64,000 nucleotides of DNA from JAAURS01 sp044923475 (GTDB lineage: Bacteria > Cyanobacteriota > Cyanobacteriia > Thermosynechococcales > Thermosynechococcaceae), in contig NZ_CP137338.1 in NCBI RefSeq assembly GCF_044923475.1, positions 2,914,001 to 2,978,000 on the forward strand. The letters run 5' to 3'. A program made the position numbers and the translations under genes. Shown piece after piece: positions 53,063 through 62,247 of the stretch. Under the pieces are notes generated by a model. That model did not search any database. It saw only the letters and a program-made list of their open reading frames with translations, and was not told the origin of the DNA. Position 1 is the stretch's first letter. The number at the start of each line of letters is the position of its first letter.

Positions 53063-53237
53063 GTCATATTGCTCTACGCAATAGTTGAATCGTCACTAGG
53101 CGATCGCGATCTTGCTTCGCATAACGTTCGTGCTCACTGGACGCACAGGAGTTATAACTATTTCTGGTGTACAGCGAAGGAGACAAAAAAAGGCGTATCC
53201 TTCTGGACAAGCAAAAATACCAGAATAGAGATACACC

Positions 53238-54161
53238 ATGACTCAAGATAATCTAATCGAGTTCAAAACACCAGAGTCTCAGGAATGCTTTAGCGATGCG
53301 CTCAGTGACTTGGTGCGCCAAGGTGCGCGTCAAATCATTGCACAGGCGGTAGAGGCCGAACTGAGCGAGTTTCTAGGTCAATATCAGGGCTTAAAAGACG
53401 ACAACGGTCGTCAGGTGGTGGTACGAAATGGATACTTACCGGCCCGGACGATCGCCACTGGGATTGGCGAGGTCGCAGTGCAGGTACCGAAAGTGCGAGA
53501 CCGCAGCGGCAGCGGTATCAAGTTCAACTCCCTGCTGTTACCGCCCTATCTAAAACGCAGTCGCAGTGTGGAGGAAGTCTTGCCTTGGCTGTATCTCAAA
53601 GGGATTTCGACAGGCGACTTTAGCGAAGCCCTATCGGCGTTGTTAGGTCAACAGGCAAAGGGCTTATCCGCCGCGACCATCAGTCGGCTCAAGGCAAAGT
53701 GGCAGCAGGAGCAGCAGGTCTGGCAAGGACGTTCCTTGCGCGCCAAGCGCTACATCTATGTGTGGGCGGACGGCATTTACTTCAATATTCGAGAAGAGGA
53801 GCGTCAGTGCATTCTGGTCATGATTGGCGTCACCGATACGGGTTACAAGGAGTTGTTGGGGATGGCCGCAGGCTACCGAGAATCGGAGTTGAGTTGGAAG
53901 GCATTGATGCTCCAGCTCAAAGACCAAGGGTTACAGTATGACCCACTGCTGGCCATTGGCGATGGCGCATTGGGTTTCTGGAAGGCACTCCCTCAGGTCT
54001 GGTCGACAACCCAGAAACAGCGCTGCTGGGTGCATAAGACGGCCAATGTGCTCAATAAGCTGCCCCAAAAGTTACAACCCAATGCCAAATCAGCGCTTTG
54101 GGAGATCTTTCGACTAGAACAGAAACACACTGATTTGAACGAGCAACAGAAGGCTGCCTAA
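53238..54161 (+). pseudogene. IS256-family (mutator-type) transposase, 3'-truncated
   Basis: About 290 codons of an IS256-type transposase: LVRQGARQIIAQAVEAELSEFL, GEVAVQVPKVRDR, the catalytic Asp in YIYVWADGIYFNIR, the second Asp in LLAIGDGALGFWKALPQVW, and QRCWVHKTANVLNKLPQ. Normal members are ~400 residues. Here the frame departs after SALWEI, at about 54107, into 16 foreign residues and a stop. The third catalytic residue (Glu) is lost, so it is inactive. The sequence after 54107 does not look like IS256. Confidence 0.8.
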
Positions 54162-54546
54162 TTTTGTCCCATACACCAGACTTGACTATACCTCTCTGTG
54201 CGGTTGACATTGGATATGCTCCTTGTAGATAAACCGTTACCAATCGTCGCGATCTCCAATTGTGGGATGAGCAAAGCTGATTCATCGTTACGTTGCTTTT
54301 AGGCTGCTTGCTAGCGTGCAATCGATCATTTCAGTCGCAGTACAGACTTCACTGCATTGGGAGTGCATTAGACTTGTTGGGTAATAAGCTCGAAAAATCT
54401 TTAAGATCGCTTCTGATAAGCATTTCAGCGATTTTTGATCAAAATCCTTGAAACACAGTCAATGTAAGCATTTCAGCAATTTTTCTCGTTATTTCCCAAC
54501 AGGTCTAGTATTAGCTGGCTCTAAATTGATTTGTCAGAAAGCGGAT
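54162..54546. other. Non-coding gap with short direct repeats
   Basis: 385 bp between the broken IS256 and the broken quinone reductase. AAGCATTTCAGCGATTTTT (from 54418) and AAGCATTTCAGCAATTTTT (from 54467) are near-identical 19-mers in direct orientation. No gene is visible. Confidence 0.5.
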
Positions 54547-55215
54547 CTAATACTTACCAACAGCGATCGGCAACTCATTCTCAATCGCTTGCAGCCGTCG
54601 AGAAAAATTATCCAAAATTTCCTGGCGAACTTCATCAGTTTGTTGGACGGGGGCATAAACGATATGAGGGGCAAGAACATCAAAACCAGTAAACTGAAAG
54701 ATGCCACGTTGGATAGGGCGCAGGATAGCCTGGATATCGCCATTGAAGCCATCCTTGAGATAATGCTTCTTTGTTCCGCCTAGCGTCAACGAAAGCATTG
54801 CTTTCTTGCCTTGAAAACGTCCTGTTTCATAAATATACCCGCTACCGTACACCCGCCCCATTGCGAAGACGCGATCGACCCATCCCTTCAAAACGGCGGG
54901 CACACTAAACCACCATAAAGGAAACTGCCAAATCATCAAATCACACTATTCTAGTTTTTGGAGTTCAACTTCAAGCTCTGGGACAAACCCTTCAACTTCA
55001 GTTGCGTACATTTCTTCAATCTGCTGTTTGAAGTAGTTAGGATCTTTCGTTGAGGTGAAGTTGCGACGATCGGATACGGGGTCAAACTTCACAGCATAAA
55101 GATCGGTACACTGTACATCATGTCCAAGCTTTTGAAGTGTGTCGATCGCCCTCTGAAACAATGCTCCATTGAAGCTTTTTGGTTCTGGATGGGCAAAAAC
55201 AATCAAAACCTTCAC
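54547..55215 (-). pseudogene. Flavodoxin-fold NAD(P)H dehydrogenase (quinone), stopped by an amber codon
   Basis: From a GTG at 55215 (AGGAG 7 nt upstream) the frame reads VKVLIVFAHPEPKSFNGALFQRAI, the FMN-binding start of the NQO1/KefF-like family, for 90 codons to a TAG at 54946. The same frame continues without a shift as CDLMIWQFPLWWFSVPAVLKGWVDRVF to 54547. Family members have Trp before the Cys, so TGG to TAG explains the break. The product would otherwise be ~222 residues. The start of the second open part (54939) is an internal Met, not a real gene start. Confidence 0.8.
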
Positions 55216-55257
55216 GGTGCTTCTCCTGGCTTTATCAGAGTAGTTCTTAGATTTAGT

Positions 55258-55330
55258 AGTAGGGTGGGCATCACCCACCATTTTGTAAAACCCTTCACAG
55301 TAAGGTTTTGTGGGCAGTGCCCACCCTACT
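55258..55330. repeat. Palindromic repeat, MITE-like
   Basis: AGTAGGGTGGGCA at 55258-55270 pairs with TGCCCACCCTACT at 55318-55330. An inner hairpin also forms (GGGTGGG near the left arm with CACCCACC). Such GTAGGGTGGGCA palindromes recur in many cyanobacterial genomes. It lies between the ester-cyclase gene and the quinone-reductase start, just upstream of the latter. Confidence 0.65.
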
Positions 55331-55340
55331 GGCTTTGAGT

Positions 55341-55928
55341 TCACTCGATCGCGCGATCGATCAGTGCGTTTGAGGGCAAGCTCGGATCGAGTGCCTTACG
55401 CACACTTTCAACACCTGCAACGGGTAACGTACCAGGATCGAGCAAGCCGAGTTGAACTAATACACTCGCCTGATCCCAGTAGAGGTGTTCATGGGCGACC
55501 TTGCCATCCCGAAATCGAATAATGGCAACCACTGGTACTTCAACTCGTTTCCCGGTCGGAGCAACACCGGGTAGCATCCAGTCCATCTGAATCGTATGAG
55601 TGAACTTACCCACCATTTCATCGACTAGTTGATCCGTCCCGATCGTGCGCGAAGTTGGAACTAGCTCGAAGTCTGGCGGGATCTGTGGAATGAAGTATTT
55701 GGAATAAAACTCACCCACTTCTGGTTTTCCGACTCCTCCGGTCATAACCGGAATGTGGTTCACGTAAGCATCTTCAACCATCGTCGCGAGAGCATCTTCA
55801 GTGCTGTGAGTGCCAAACTCGGACTGTATATGTGCTTCCCAGACTGCTTGCAAGGCTCCCTCGGCAGGTGTCAGGTTAGGGGTTGCATGTCGATTGTCTG
55901 CTTGATTTACAGTTTGTTTCGTGACCAT
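55341..55928 (-). CDS. SnoaL-like ester cyclase/NTF2-fold protein
   Basis: 195 residues. LQAVWEAHIQSEFGTHSTEDALATM, AYVNHIPVMTGG, EFYSKYFIPQIPPDFEL and VPVVAIIRFRDGKVAHEHLYWDQASVLVQLGLLD form the cone-shaped NTF2-like fold of SnoaL-type polyketide cyclases and related ester cyclases. The catalytic-base Asp/His candidates lie in the HEHLYWDQ strand. The function is unknown; such genes often travel with quinone reductases and alpha/beta hydrolases. It is upstream of, and co-oriented with, the broken quinone reductase, so the two were probably one operon. Confidence 0.75.
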   Translation of the reverse strand: MVTKQTVNQADNRHATPNLTPAEGALQAVWEAHIQSEFGTHSTEDALATMVEDAYVNHIPVMTGGVGKPEVGEFYSKYFIPQIPPDFELVPTSRTIGTDQLVDEMVGKFTHTIQMDWMLPGVAPTGKRVEVPVVAIIRFRDGKVAHEHLYWDQASVLVQLGLLDPGTLPVAGVESVRKALDPSLPSNALIDRAIE

Positions 55929-56115
55929 GTTAATGTAGTCTCCTGATTGGTAGTGTTGACTGTATTGTCTATGCTGGCTTTGTCTACAGCTTACTGAGTT
56001 CCAATGCGCCTAAATGTCGTTCCATGAGGAACTCCTATTGCTATTCTCGGTTTGTTGGATCGACAGACAGATAAATGTTGCTAGTCGCGCCCTGCCACAA
56101 TAATCTTTTCGGCTA

Positions 56116-57422
56116 AGGATCGAGGATTAAATAACCTCCAGAATATAGGAAGCGTGATAGCTTGAAGATCCTTTCCTTATCTGTTTTTAGATGAATCCCT
56201 ACCCCTTCGCTATTGAGCAGCAAATGCAACGGCTTTACAAGTCCTTAAATCAAAAGGATCGTCGTCGTTATGGGGCCATCGAAGCTGCGAAACTGGGATG
56301 GGGTGGAATATCGTACATTAGCGCTCTGTTTGGGTGTGATTATTACACGATTCGATTGGGGCTATCAGAGTTAGATGATTTAGTGGCCATGAATCAGGCG
56401 GGGATTCGGGCAAAAGGCGGGGGACGCAAATCAGCCTTTGAGACCGTCGAGGGACTGGATGAAGTCTTTATTGAGGGGCTAGAGGCGCACACCGCAGGGT
56501 CGCCGATGGATGAGGGGCAGAAATGGACAAATCTCAAGCGTCAAGAGATTGCTCAGTTGATCGAAGTTGACGGAAAAGCCATCAGCGTTACCCTCGTTGA
56601 CCAATTGCTTAAAAAGCATCATTATCGCAAACGCAAAGCTCAGAAACGACTGTCTACAGGAGAAACCGCCCATCGTAACGAACAGTTTGAAAACATCAGG
56701 AATCTTAGAAAAACCTATCAAGACTCAGGTCATCCGGTTTTAAGCATGGACACTAAAAAAAAGAGTTGATTGGACTCCTGTATCGAGAGGGTCGTTTGTA
56801 TACCCAACAAGAGATTCAGGTGCTTGACCATGATTGGCCATCCCTGGCAGAGGGGGTTGCCATTCCCCATGGACTATACGACTTAGACCTGAACATCGGC
56901 TATGTGCAGATTGGGGTCAGTCATGACACGGGAGAGTTTGCCTGTGACTCGATTCGCTACTGGTGGAATCATTACGGTTCCATGGAGTATCCGAAGGCCA
57001 GTTCTATTTTGATCCTCTGTGATGGAGGCGGGTCTAACAGTTCACGCCACTATCTGTTTAAGCAAGATTTACAGACATTGGTCAATGAATTGGGGATTGA
57101 GATTCGCATTGCCCACTATCCACCGTATACCTCAAAACACAATCCCATTGAGCATCGTCTGTTCCCTCATCTGACACGGGTGTGTGAAGGTGTCATTTTT
57201 GAGTCGGTGGAAACTGTTAAAGATTTGATGGGTAAAGCCAAGACGAAAACGGGTCTGAAGGTCTTGGCGACGGTATTAGATAAGGTGTATCAAACGGGGC
57301 GAAAAGTCACCCAGGCGTTTAAGGAATCAATGGAAATCGTTTTTGATGCTTACCTGCCAAAATGGAATTACACCGCCAAGCCTCAAAAAGCTTAATTCTG
57401 GAGGTTATTTAATCCACGATCC
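56116..57422 (+). mobile_element. ISAzo13-family element, full length
   Basis: The terminal inverted repeats are nearly perfect: GGATCGAGGATTAAATAACC at 56116 and, on the other strand, GGATCGTGGATTAAATAACC from 57422 inward, extending to CTCCAGAAT. TAA flanks both ends (56113-56115 and 57423-57425), a likely 3-bp target duplication; the truncated copy at 3956-4997 also ends at TAA. The element is 1307 bp. It has cut dnaK on its right, but the remainder of dnaK is not on its left, so a rearrangement followed insertion. Confidence 0.85.
56191..57395 (+). CDS. ISAzo13-type transposase via -1 frameshift
   Basis: The first frame (56191-56769, 192 codons) ends ATG GAC ACT AAA AAA AAG AGT TGA. The second (through 57395) is in the -1 frame. 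The heptamer A AAA AAG at 56757-56763 lies exactly in register; slipping there gives MDTKKKELIGLLYREG, the normal ISAzo13 sequence. Catalytic acidic residues are D in MDTKKK, D in CDGGGSN and E in NPIEHRLF, all retained. The fused protein is about 400 residues. The identical eight-A run in the second copy argues that the shift is programmed rather than a mutation. Confidence 0.85.
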
Positions 57423-58085
57423 TAAGTGAGTATCGCCACTGGTTGCTTTGACTTCAAACACGCCATCGCCTACTTCCAGAATCGAGACATCAAACGTACC
57501 GCCACCCAAGTCGAAGACAAGAATAGTTTCATTACTTTGCTTGTCTAACCCGTAGGCAAGTGCGGCGGCAGTTGGTTCGTTAATAATGCGAAGGATCTCC
57601 AATCCGGCAATGCGTCCTGCATCCTTCGTTGCTTGACGTTGCGAGTCATTGAAGTATGCCGGAACGGTGACGACCGCCTGCGTTACCTTTTCGTCTAGAT
57701 ACTTACTAGCATCGTCGGCCAGCTTCCTCAATACCTGAGCAGAAATTTCCTCTGGAGCAAACTGTTTACCCGTTGCAGGGCAATTCAGTTTCACATTGCC
57801 GCCATCCTGCACAACTTTGTAGGAAATTTGGGTCGCTTCGTGGGTAATCTCGTCATACTTCCGCCCAATAAAGCGCTTGACAGAGTAAAAGGTGTTTTCT
57901 GGGTTCATGACACCCTGGCGCTTAGCGATTTGTCCGACCAGTTTATCGCCGTTTTTTGCATAGGCAACGACAGATGGAGTAGTGCGATTGCCTTCTGCAT
58001 TGGCAATTACAAGCGGTTGCCCACCTTCTATTACCGCAACGCAAGAATTTGTAGTTCCTAAATCGATACCAACAACTTTTGCCAT
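57423..58085 (-). pseudogene. dnaK: DnaK, 5' fragment cut by the ISAzo13 element
   Basis: The first ~221 codons of dnaK: KVVGIDLGTTNSCVAVIEGG, the NRTTPSVVAY strand, VVTVPAYFNDSQRQATKDAG, INEPTAAALAYGLD and VFDLGGGTFDVSIL, ending at SGDTHLG. From there the frame reads into the transposon and stops. DnaK is ~640 residues, so the end of the ATPase domain and the whole peptide-binding domain are lost. The window has no 3' part. The genome presumably carries other dnaK genes. GGAGGGAAT precedes the ATG. It is downstream of, and co-oriented with, hsp20. Confidence 0.85.
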
Positions 58086-58187
58086 TGCAATTCCCTCCTA
58101 ACTATTCAAGCCAAGTTTGGATAAGTAGATGAGGAATGGGAGTGAGGATTAACCTATACCCCTCCAACCCATTCCCTCATCCAGGAA

Positions 58188-58625
58188 TTAACCGATATTG
58201 ACTTTGACGACTTTATTTTTCTCATCTTCCGCTTTAGGAAGTTTCAGTTGCAGAATACCATCCTTGTATTCCGCTTTTACATCCGTATTTTGCACTCGTG
58301 CTGGAAGCGGAATCACTCGCTGGAATTGACCATAGCGGAATTCAGTCCGAGTCAAGCCGTTTTCCTCTGTTTTAGTTTCTTCTTTGCGTTCGCCGCTAAT
58401 TGAAACGGCTTCGGCAGAAACCTGTACATCAATATCTTTTACATTCATCCCTGGAATTTCAAGTTTCAGATGAATTGCATCTGATGTTTCTTGCAGTTCT
58501 GCAGCGGGAGCAAACTCAGTTCCCAAACTATCTCCATTTGTTGTTGTGAGTCGATCGAACAAACGGTTTACATCTCGTTGTAGACGTTCAACTTCTGGAA
58601 ATGGTTGCCAACGAATCAAAGCCAT
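58188..58625 (-). CDS. Hsp20 small heat-shock protein
   Basis: 145 residues from the ATG at 58625 (GGAGG nine bases upstream; a Met two codons earlier is too close). The N-terminal MALIRWQPFPEVERLQRDVNRLFDRL and an alpha-crystallin domain (~40-140) are present, including LKLEIPGMNVKDIDVQV, FRYGQFQRVIPLPARV, YKDGILQLKLPKAE and the VKVNIG end. It holds unfolding proteins for refolding by DnaK. It is followed on the same strand by dnaK', 102 bp on, across an imperfect hairpin (GAGGAATGGG with CCCATTCCCTC). Confidence 0.92.
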   Translation of the reverse strand: MALIRWQPFPEVERLQRDVNRLFDRLTTTNGDSLGTEFAPAAELQETSDAIHLKLEIPGMNVKDIDVQVSAEAVSISGERKEETKTEENGLTRTEFRYGQFQRVIPLPARVQNTDVKAEYKDGILQLKLPKAEDEKNKVVKVNIG

Positions 58626-58847
58626 AATCATGCACCTCCAAATTGTGTTTAGTGGTTTAATTTCAAATTACCGAATTAGTAAAGAGTTGGGGGTTCGGTT
58701 TTCCTGAAACCCATAGTTCCTCCTTCCGTATCGAAACCTTATAATCAGTAACGAACCCAATTAAACGAACCCAATTATTCGTAAATTCAGATGAAGGAAC
58801 GACTCAGGCTCTTAACTTGTTAGGCAGTCTGTAGTCGTGAAAAGTTA

Positions 58848-58866
58848 AGCCTTTTCGAAAAAGGCT
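58848..58866. terminator. Hairpin downstream of ftsH
   Basis: AGCCTTTT, loop CGA, AAAAGGCT is an 8-bp perfect stem 84 bp after the ftsH stop. On the minus strand TTAACTTTT follows. It probably ends the ftsH transcript. The rest of the 58626-58949 gap shows no gene. Confidence 0.55.
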
Positions 58867-58949
58867 CGTTTTGGCTCCCAGGTTAGCAGCGCACTAGAGC
58901 GAGCGAGGATACGATCGCCCCTCCATAAAGCGGGTGTCAGTCAGGAAAA

Positions 58950-60899
58950 CTACACCGCTCGATGGGTAATTTCCGATCCAACATTCTCCTGATTAGAGAG
59001 TTTGCCCTGTTGTAACCAGTGACGTAGGGCTACGGGTGGCTGCGCCTGATTGAGGTGCGATCGCAGTTCCTCACCTTCTAGAATCTCTTTCTGCAACAGC
59101 GTCTGTGCTGTTTCCTCCAACAAGTCTCGATTCTGTTGGAGAATCTGCAATGCCATCTGGTGAGCACCATCGATAATCTCCTTCACCTGGCGATCGATCT
59201 CCTCCGCTACTTTAGGACTCACAGAACGACGAGGATTGCTGTAACCGTCCAAAAACTGCTGCTGCATCTTTTCAAAAGCGATCGGGCCGAGTTCTTTGCT
59301 CATGCCATAGAGGGTAACGGCACGCTCTGCTAGCTCCGTTGCCTTTTGAATATCATCACTGGCTCCTGTCGAAACTTCACCAAAGATTAGTTCTTCAGCC
59401 GAGCGTCCGCCTAAGAGCGTCGCAATCCGACCCCGCAGTTCGCTCTCAATCATTAAAAAGCGATCTTCTTCGGGTAACTGAACGGTATAGCCTAATGCAC
59501 CAACCCCACGCGGCACGATTGAAATTTTTTCTACTTTCCCCGAACCGGGCATCAATGTACCGACAAGCGCATGTCCGACTTCATGATACGCAACGGTCTT
59601 CTTCTCAATTTCATTCAAGACACGAGACTTTTTCTCCAATCCAGCTACCACACGTTCAATTGCTTCATTAAAATCTGCCATTGTCACGGCATCACGATAT
59701 TGACGCGCCGCCAGCAGTGCCGCTTCGTTGACCAAATTTGCCAGATCCGCACCCGCAAATCCAGGCGTCCGAATGGCGATCTTCTCTAGATCCACGTCCT
59801 CCCCTAATTTGACGTTGCGGGCATGAACTTGCAAAATGGCAGCTCGACCAATTTTGTCAGGGCGATCGACCATCACCTGTCGGTCAAACCGACCCGGACG
59901 CCGCAGCGCTGGATCTAGAATTTCAGGACGGTTTGTGGCAGCTAAGATAATCACCCCGGTATTGGCATCGAATCCGTCCATTTCGGTAAGCAATTGGTTG
60001 AGGGTCTGCTCCCGTTCGTCATTGCCGCCCACAAATGGACTATTGCCGCCACGAGATTTACCCAACGCATCCAATTCATCGATAAATACAATGCAGGGCG
60101 CTTGCTGCTTGGCTTGCTCGAACAAATCGCGGACTCGTGCTGCACCAACCCCAACAAAAAGTTCAATAAATTCCGAACCAGAAATACTGAAGAATGGAAC
60201 GCCCGCTTCTCCGGCAACCGCTTTTGCCAGCAGCGTTTTTCCGGTTCCGGGCGGCCCTACAAGCAACACCCCTTTGGGAATTTTTGCCCCCAAACGAATA
60301 TAGCGATCCGCGTTCTTGAGGAAGTCTACAATTTCCTGAAGTTCTGCCTTGGCTTCATCTACGCCTGCCACGTCCTCAAACTTCACACCTGTAACGCCTT
60401 CTGAATAAATGCGCGCTTTGCTCTTGCCGACCGTGAGGGCAGCAGGGCCGGCCCCTTGAGCGCGGTTGAATAGCCAGCCCCAAATGCCAAAGAACACCAA
60501 TGGTGGCACGACCCAACTGAGAACTGTACCAATCCAGCCTGCATTGTTTGCGGGTGGAGCGGCAAACTCTACATTGTGTTCGCGCAGAATTTTAGGTAAG
60601 TCCAGATCCAGGGCAACGGGGGTTGTTTCCAAGACGATCGGAGCCTGGTTCTCCGCGTTTGGTTTGGGTTTTAGCATATACTGAATCCGATTGGGGCTGA
60701 CGATCGCTCGCGCTACCTGCCCCGCTTCTACTTGTTCGACAAAGTTGCTATAGGGTACCTCTGGTGGACGAGGACGCAATGTTGGTAAGAGGATGAAATT
60801 CAATAGCAACAATGCCATGGTGAAAAGGATCAGGCTGTTACCGAACTGTTTAGGTTTTGGAGTCTTTTGAGAACGTTGAGTCTGAGTTTCAATCGGCAT
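58950..60899 (-). CDS. ftsH: FtsH-type membrane AAA+ zinc protease
   Basis: 649 residues from the ATG at 60899 (GAGGTG upstream). Two N-terminal membrane segments (LILFTMALLLLNFILLPTL and the VLSWVVPPLVFFGIWGWLF helix) flank a short periplasmic domain. The AAA module has Walker A GPPGTGKT, Walker B IVFIDELDALG and the SRH AATNRPEILDPALRRPGRFDRQV. The zinc protease motif is HEVGH, with the third ligand in the downstream helix region. FtsH degrades unfolded and membrane proteins. Its place between two hsp20 genes and next to dnaK suggests a stress cassette rather than the housekeeping photosystem-repair FtsH. Confidence 0.92.
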   Translation of the reverse strand: MPIETQTQRSQKTPKPKQFGNSLILFTMALLLLNFILLPTLRPRPPEVPYSNFVEQVEAGQVARAIVSPNRIQYMLKPKPNAENQAPIVLETTPVALDLDLPKILREHNVEFAAPPANNAGWIGTVLSWVVPPLVFFGIWGWLFNRAQGAGPAALTVGKSKARIYSEGVTGVKFEDVAGVDEAKAELQEIVDFLKNADRYIRLGAKIPKGVLLVGPPGTGKTLLAKAVAGEAGVPFFSISGSEFIELFVGVGAARVRDLFEQAKQQAPCIVFIDELDALGKSRGGNSPFVGGNDEREQTLNQLLTEMDGFDANTGVIILAATNRPEILDPALRRPGRFDRQVMVDRPDKIGRAAILQVHARNVKLGEDVDLEKIAIRTPGFAGADLANLVNEAALLAARQYRDAVTMADFNEAIERVVAGLEKKSRVLNEIEKKTVAYHEVGHALVGTLMPGSGKVEKISIVPRGVGALGYTVQLPEEDRFLMIESELRGRIATLLGGRSAEELIFGEVSTGASDDIQKATELAERAVTLYGMSKELGPIAFEKMQQQFLDGYSNPRRSVSPKVAEEIDRQVKEIIDGAHQMALQILQQNRDLLEETAQTLLQKEILEGEELRSHLNQAQPPVALRHWLQQGKLSNQENVGSEITHRAV

Positions 60900-61407
60900 A
60901 GGATTCACCTCAAGCTGAGTACGCAGTCCTTCCAATCTGGATTGAAAACAACGAAACAAGCGAGACTCAAAGGGCTAGTATCAAGTTAGTCTGCCAACCC
61001 ATAGTCAAGCTGCCCATCGTTAAGCTGTGTTGATGCAAAGCGAGATCGATCCAGCAAGACAAAGTAAACAAACAAGTCTAATTTTGAAGAATTGACCAAT
61101 TAAGGTTTTAGCGATCCCTCTAATAGATTGCATAGATCGCGCCTAGGCTACACTTTATAGAATACAAAATTCCTTTAAGTCATTGGAGTTGGGAGAACCA
61201 CCAAGGATCTTGTTCGGGAACTACGACTTCGGGCAGGACCAAAGTTACAGAATTTTTTGCTATTTATTTGAGTAGTGCAGCAATACGAAGTTTTAGCTTC
61301 CACTTCATTGTTGAGGTTAGGCACTTCGTGCTGTTGTTCGCTCGACATATACAATTCACAAATCTACAACCATTAGCAGCAAATCAAAGCAGAGGAGGCT
61401 AACTGTT
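60900..61407. promoter_or_regulatory. Divergent promoter region between ftsH and the second hsp20
   Basis: 508 bp with no gene. TTTATAGAAT at about 61152-61161 could be a -10 element for the rightward hsp20. I do not find a CIRCE operator (TTAGCACTC-N9-GAGTGCTAA), so any heat control must be by another element. AGAGGAGGC just before 61408 is the hsp20 ribosome site. Confidence 0.4.
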
Positions 61408-61941
61408 ATGAGAATCGTGCATTGGCAACCTTTTGACTTGGGTTGGCAGCCATTTGAGCGTATGGAATCACTGCGGCAGCAGCTCGATAAGGTGTTTGAT
61501 GAGTTTACAGGGATGTCTGCTGAACGTGAAACCAACTGGCATCCTGCCATCGAACTAATGGATACCCCTGATAATCTGATGTTGCGCGTTCAGCTCCCTG
61601 GCATGGAGCGCAACCAGATTAATATTCAAGCAACTCGGGATGCAATTCTGATTGAAGGCGAACATCCCTATCCACAACAGTCTGAATCCCATCGGTGGCT
61701 TCGTTCTGAGTTTGCCTATGGTAAGTTCCGTCGACTAATTGCCTTACCCGCTGCGATTGAGGCTGAGCAGATACACGCAGAGTTTAAGGATGGTATTCTA
61801 ACGCTAACCCTGCCTAAAACTGAGCAAGAGCGTCGTCGGGTAGTTAAGGTGAACTTAGGCGAACTCGCAAATTCCACCTCAACAGCCACTTTAGAGGCAG
61901 CGAGTGAAACTATGCCTAATGGTGGCAATCACAGCAGCTAA
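61408..61941 (+). CDS. Second Hsp20 small heat-shock protein
   Basis: 177 residues. MRIVHWQPFDLGWQPFERMESLRQQLD is followed by an alpha-crystallin domain: LRVQLPGMERNQINIQA, FAYGKFRRLIALPAAIE, FKDGILTLTLPKTEQERRRVVKVNLG. A Ser/Thr/Asn-rich tail of ~25 residues ends it. It differs substantially from the Hsp20 at 58188, so the two are not a recent duplication. It is divergent from ftsH and followed by a terminator. Confidence 0.92.
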   Translation: MRIVHWQPFDLGWQPFERMESLRQQLDKVFDEFTGMSAERETNWHPAIELMDTPDNLMLRVQLPGMERNQINIQATRDAILIEGEHPYPQQSESHRWLRSEFAYGKFRRLIALPAAIEAEQIHAEFKDGILTLTLPKTEQERRRVVKVNLGELANSTSTATLEAASETMPNGGNHSS

Positions 61942-61951
61942 TCTGTTAGCG

Positions 61952-61980
61952 AAGGCTCTTCATGGTTATTGGGGAGCCTT
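61952..61980 (+). terminator. Terminator after the second hsp20
   Basis: AAGGCTC pairs with GAGCCTT around a 15-nt loop, followed by TCCTTT, 10 bp after the stop codon. The remaining gap to 62247 (about 270 bp) shows no gene; a short tandem AGGGGCGC unit occurs near 62010. Confidence 0.65.
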
Positions 61981-62247
61981 TCCTTTGGGCATTGTCTTTA
62001 CATTTCGTTAGGGGCGCAGGGGCGCAAAACCTTGCTATCCATAGAGATATTGCATTGAATCCAAATTCGATCTACACCAGACCCCACAAGCATCTGGACT
62101 TGCTGTTTCAGACTGCTGCTTGAGCTTCCCGCCGCGATGCTTATTTTTGGACATCTAATCACCGCATTATCAGCAGTTGTGTTTGCAGTGCGAAGGCAGA
62201 GGTCACAGCACTTACCCTATGCAATGCAGCTGACAAGTGCTTCCAAA

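Noticed and set aside
58086..58187. CIRCE heat-shock operator near dnaK and hsp20
   Set aside because: The inverted repeat present (GAGGAATGGG/CCCATTCCCTC) lacks the TTAGCACTC-N9-GAGTGCTAA sequence.
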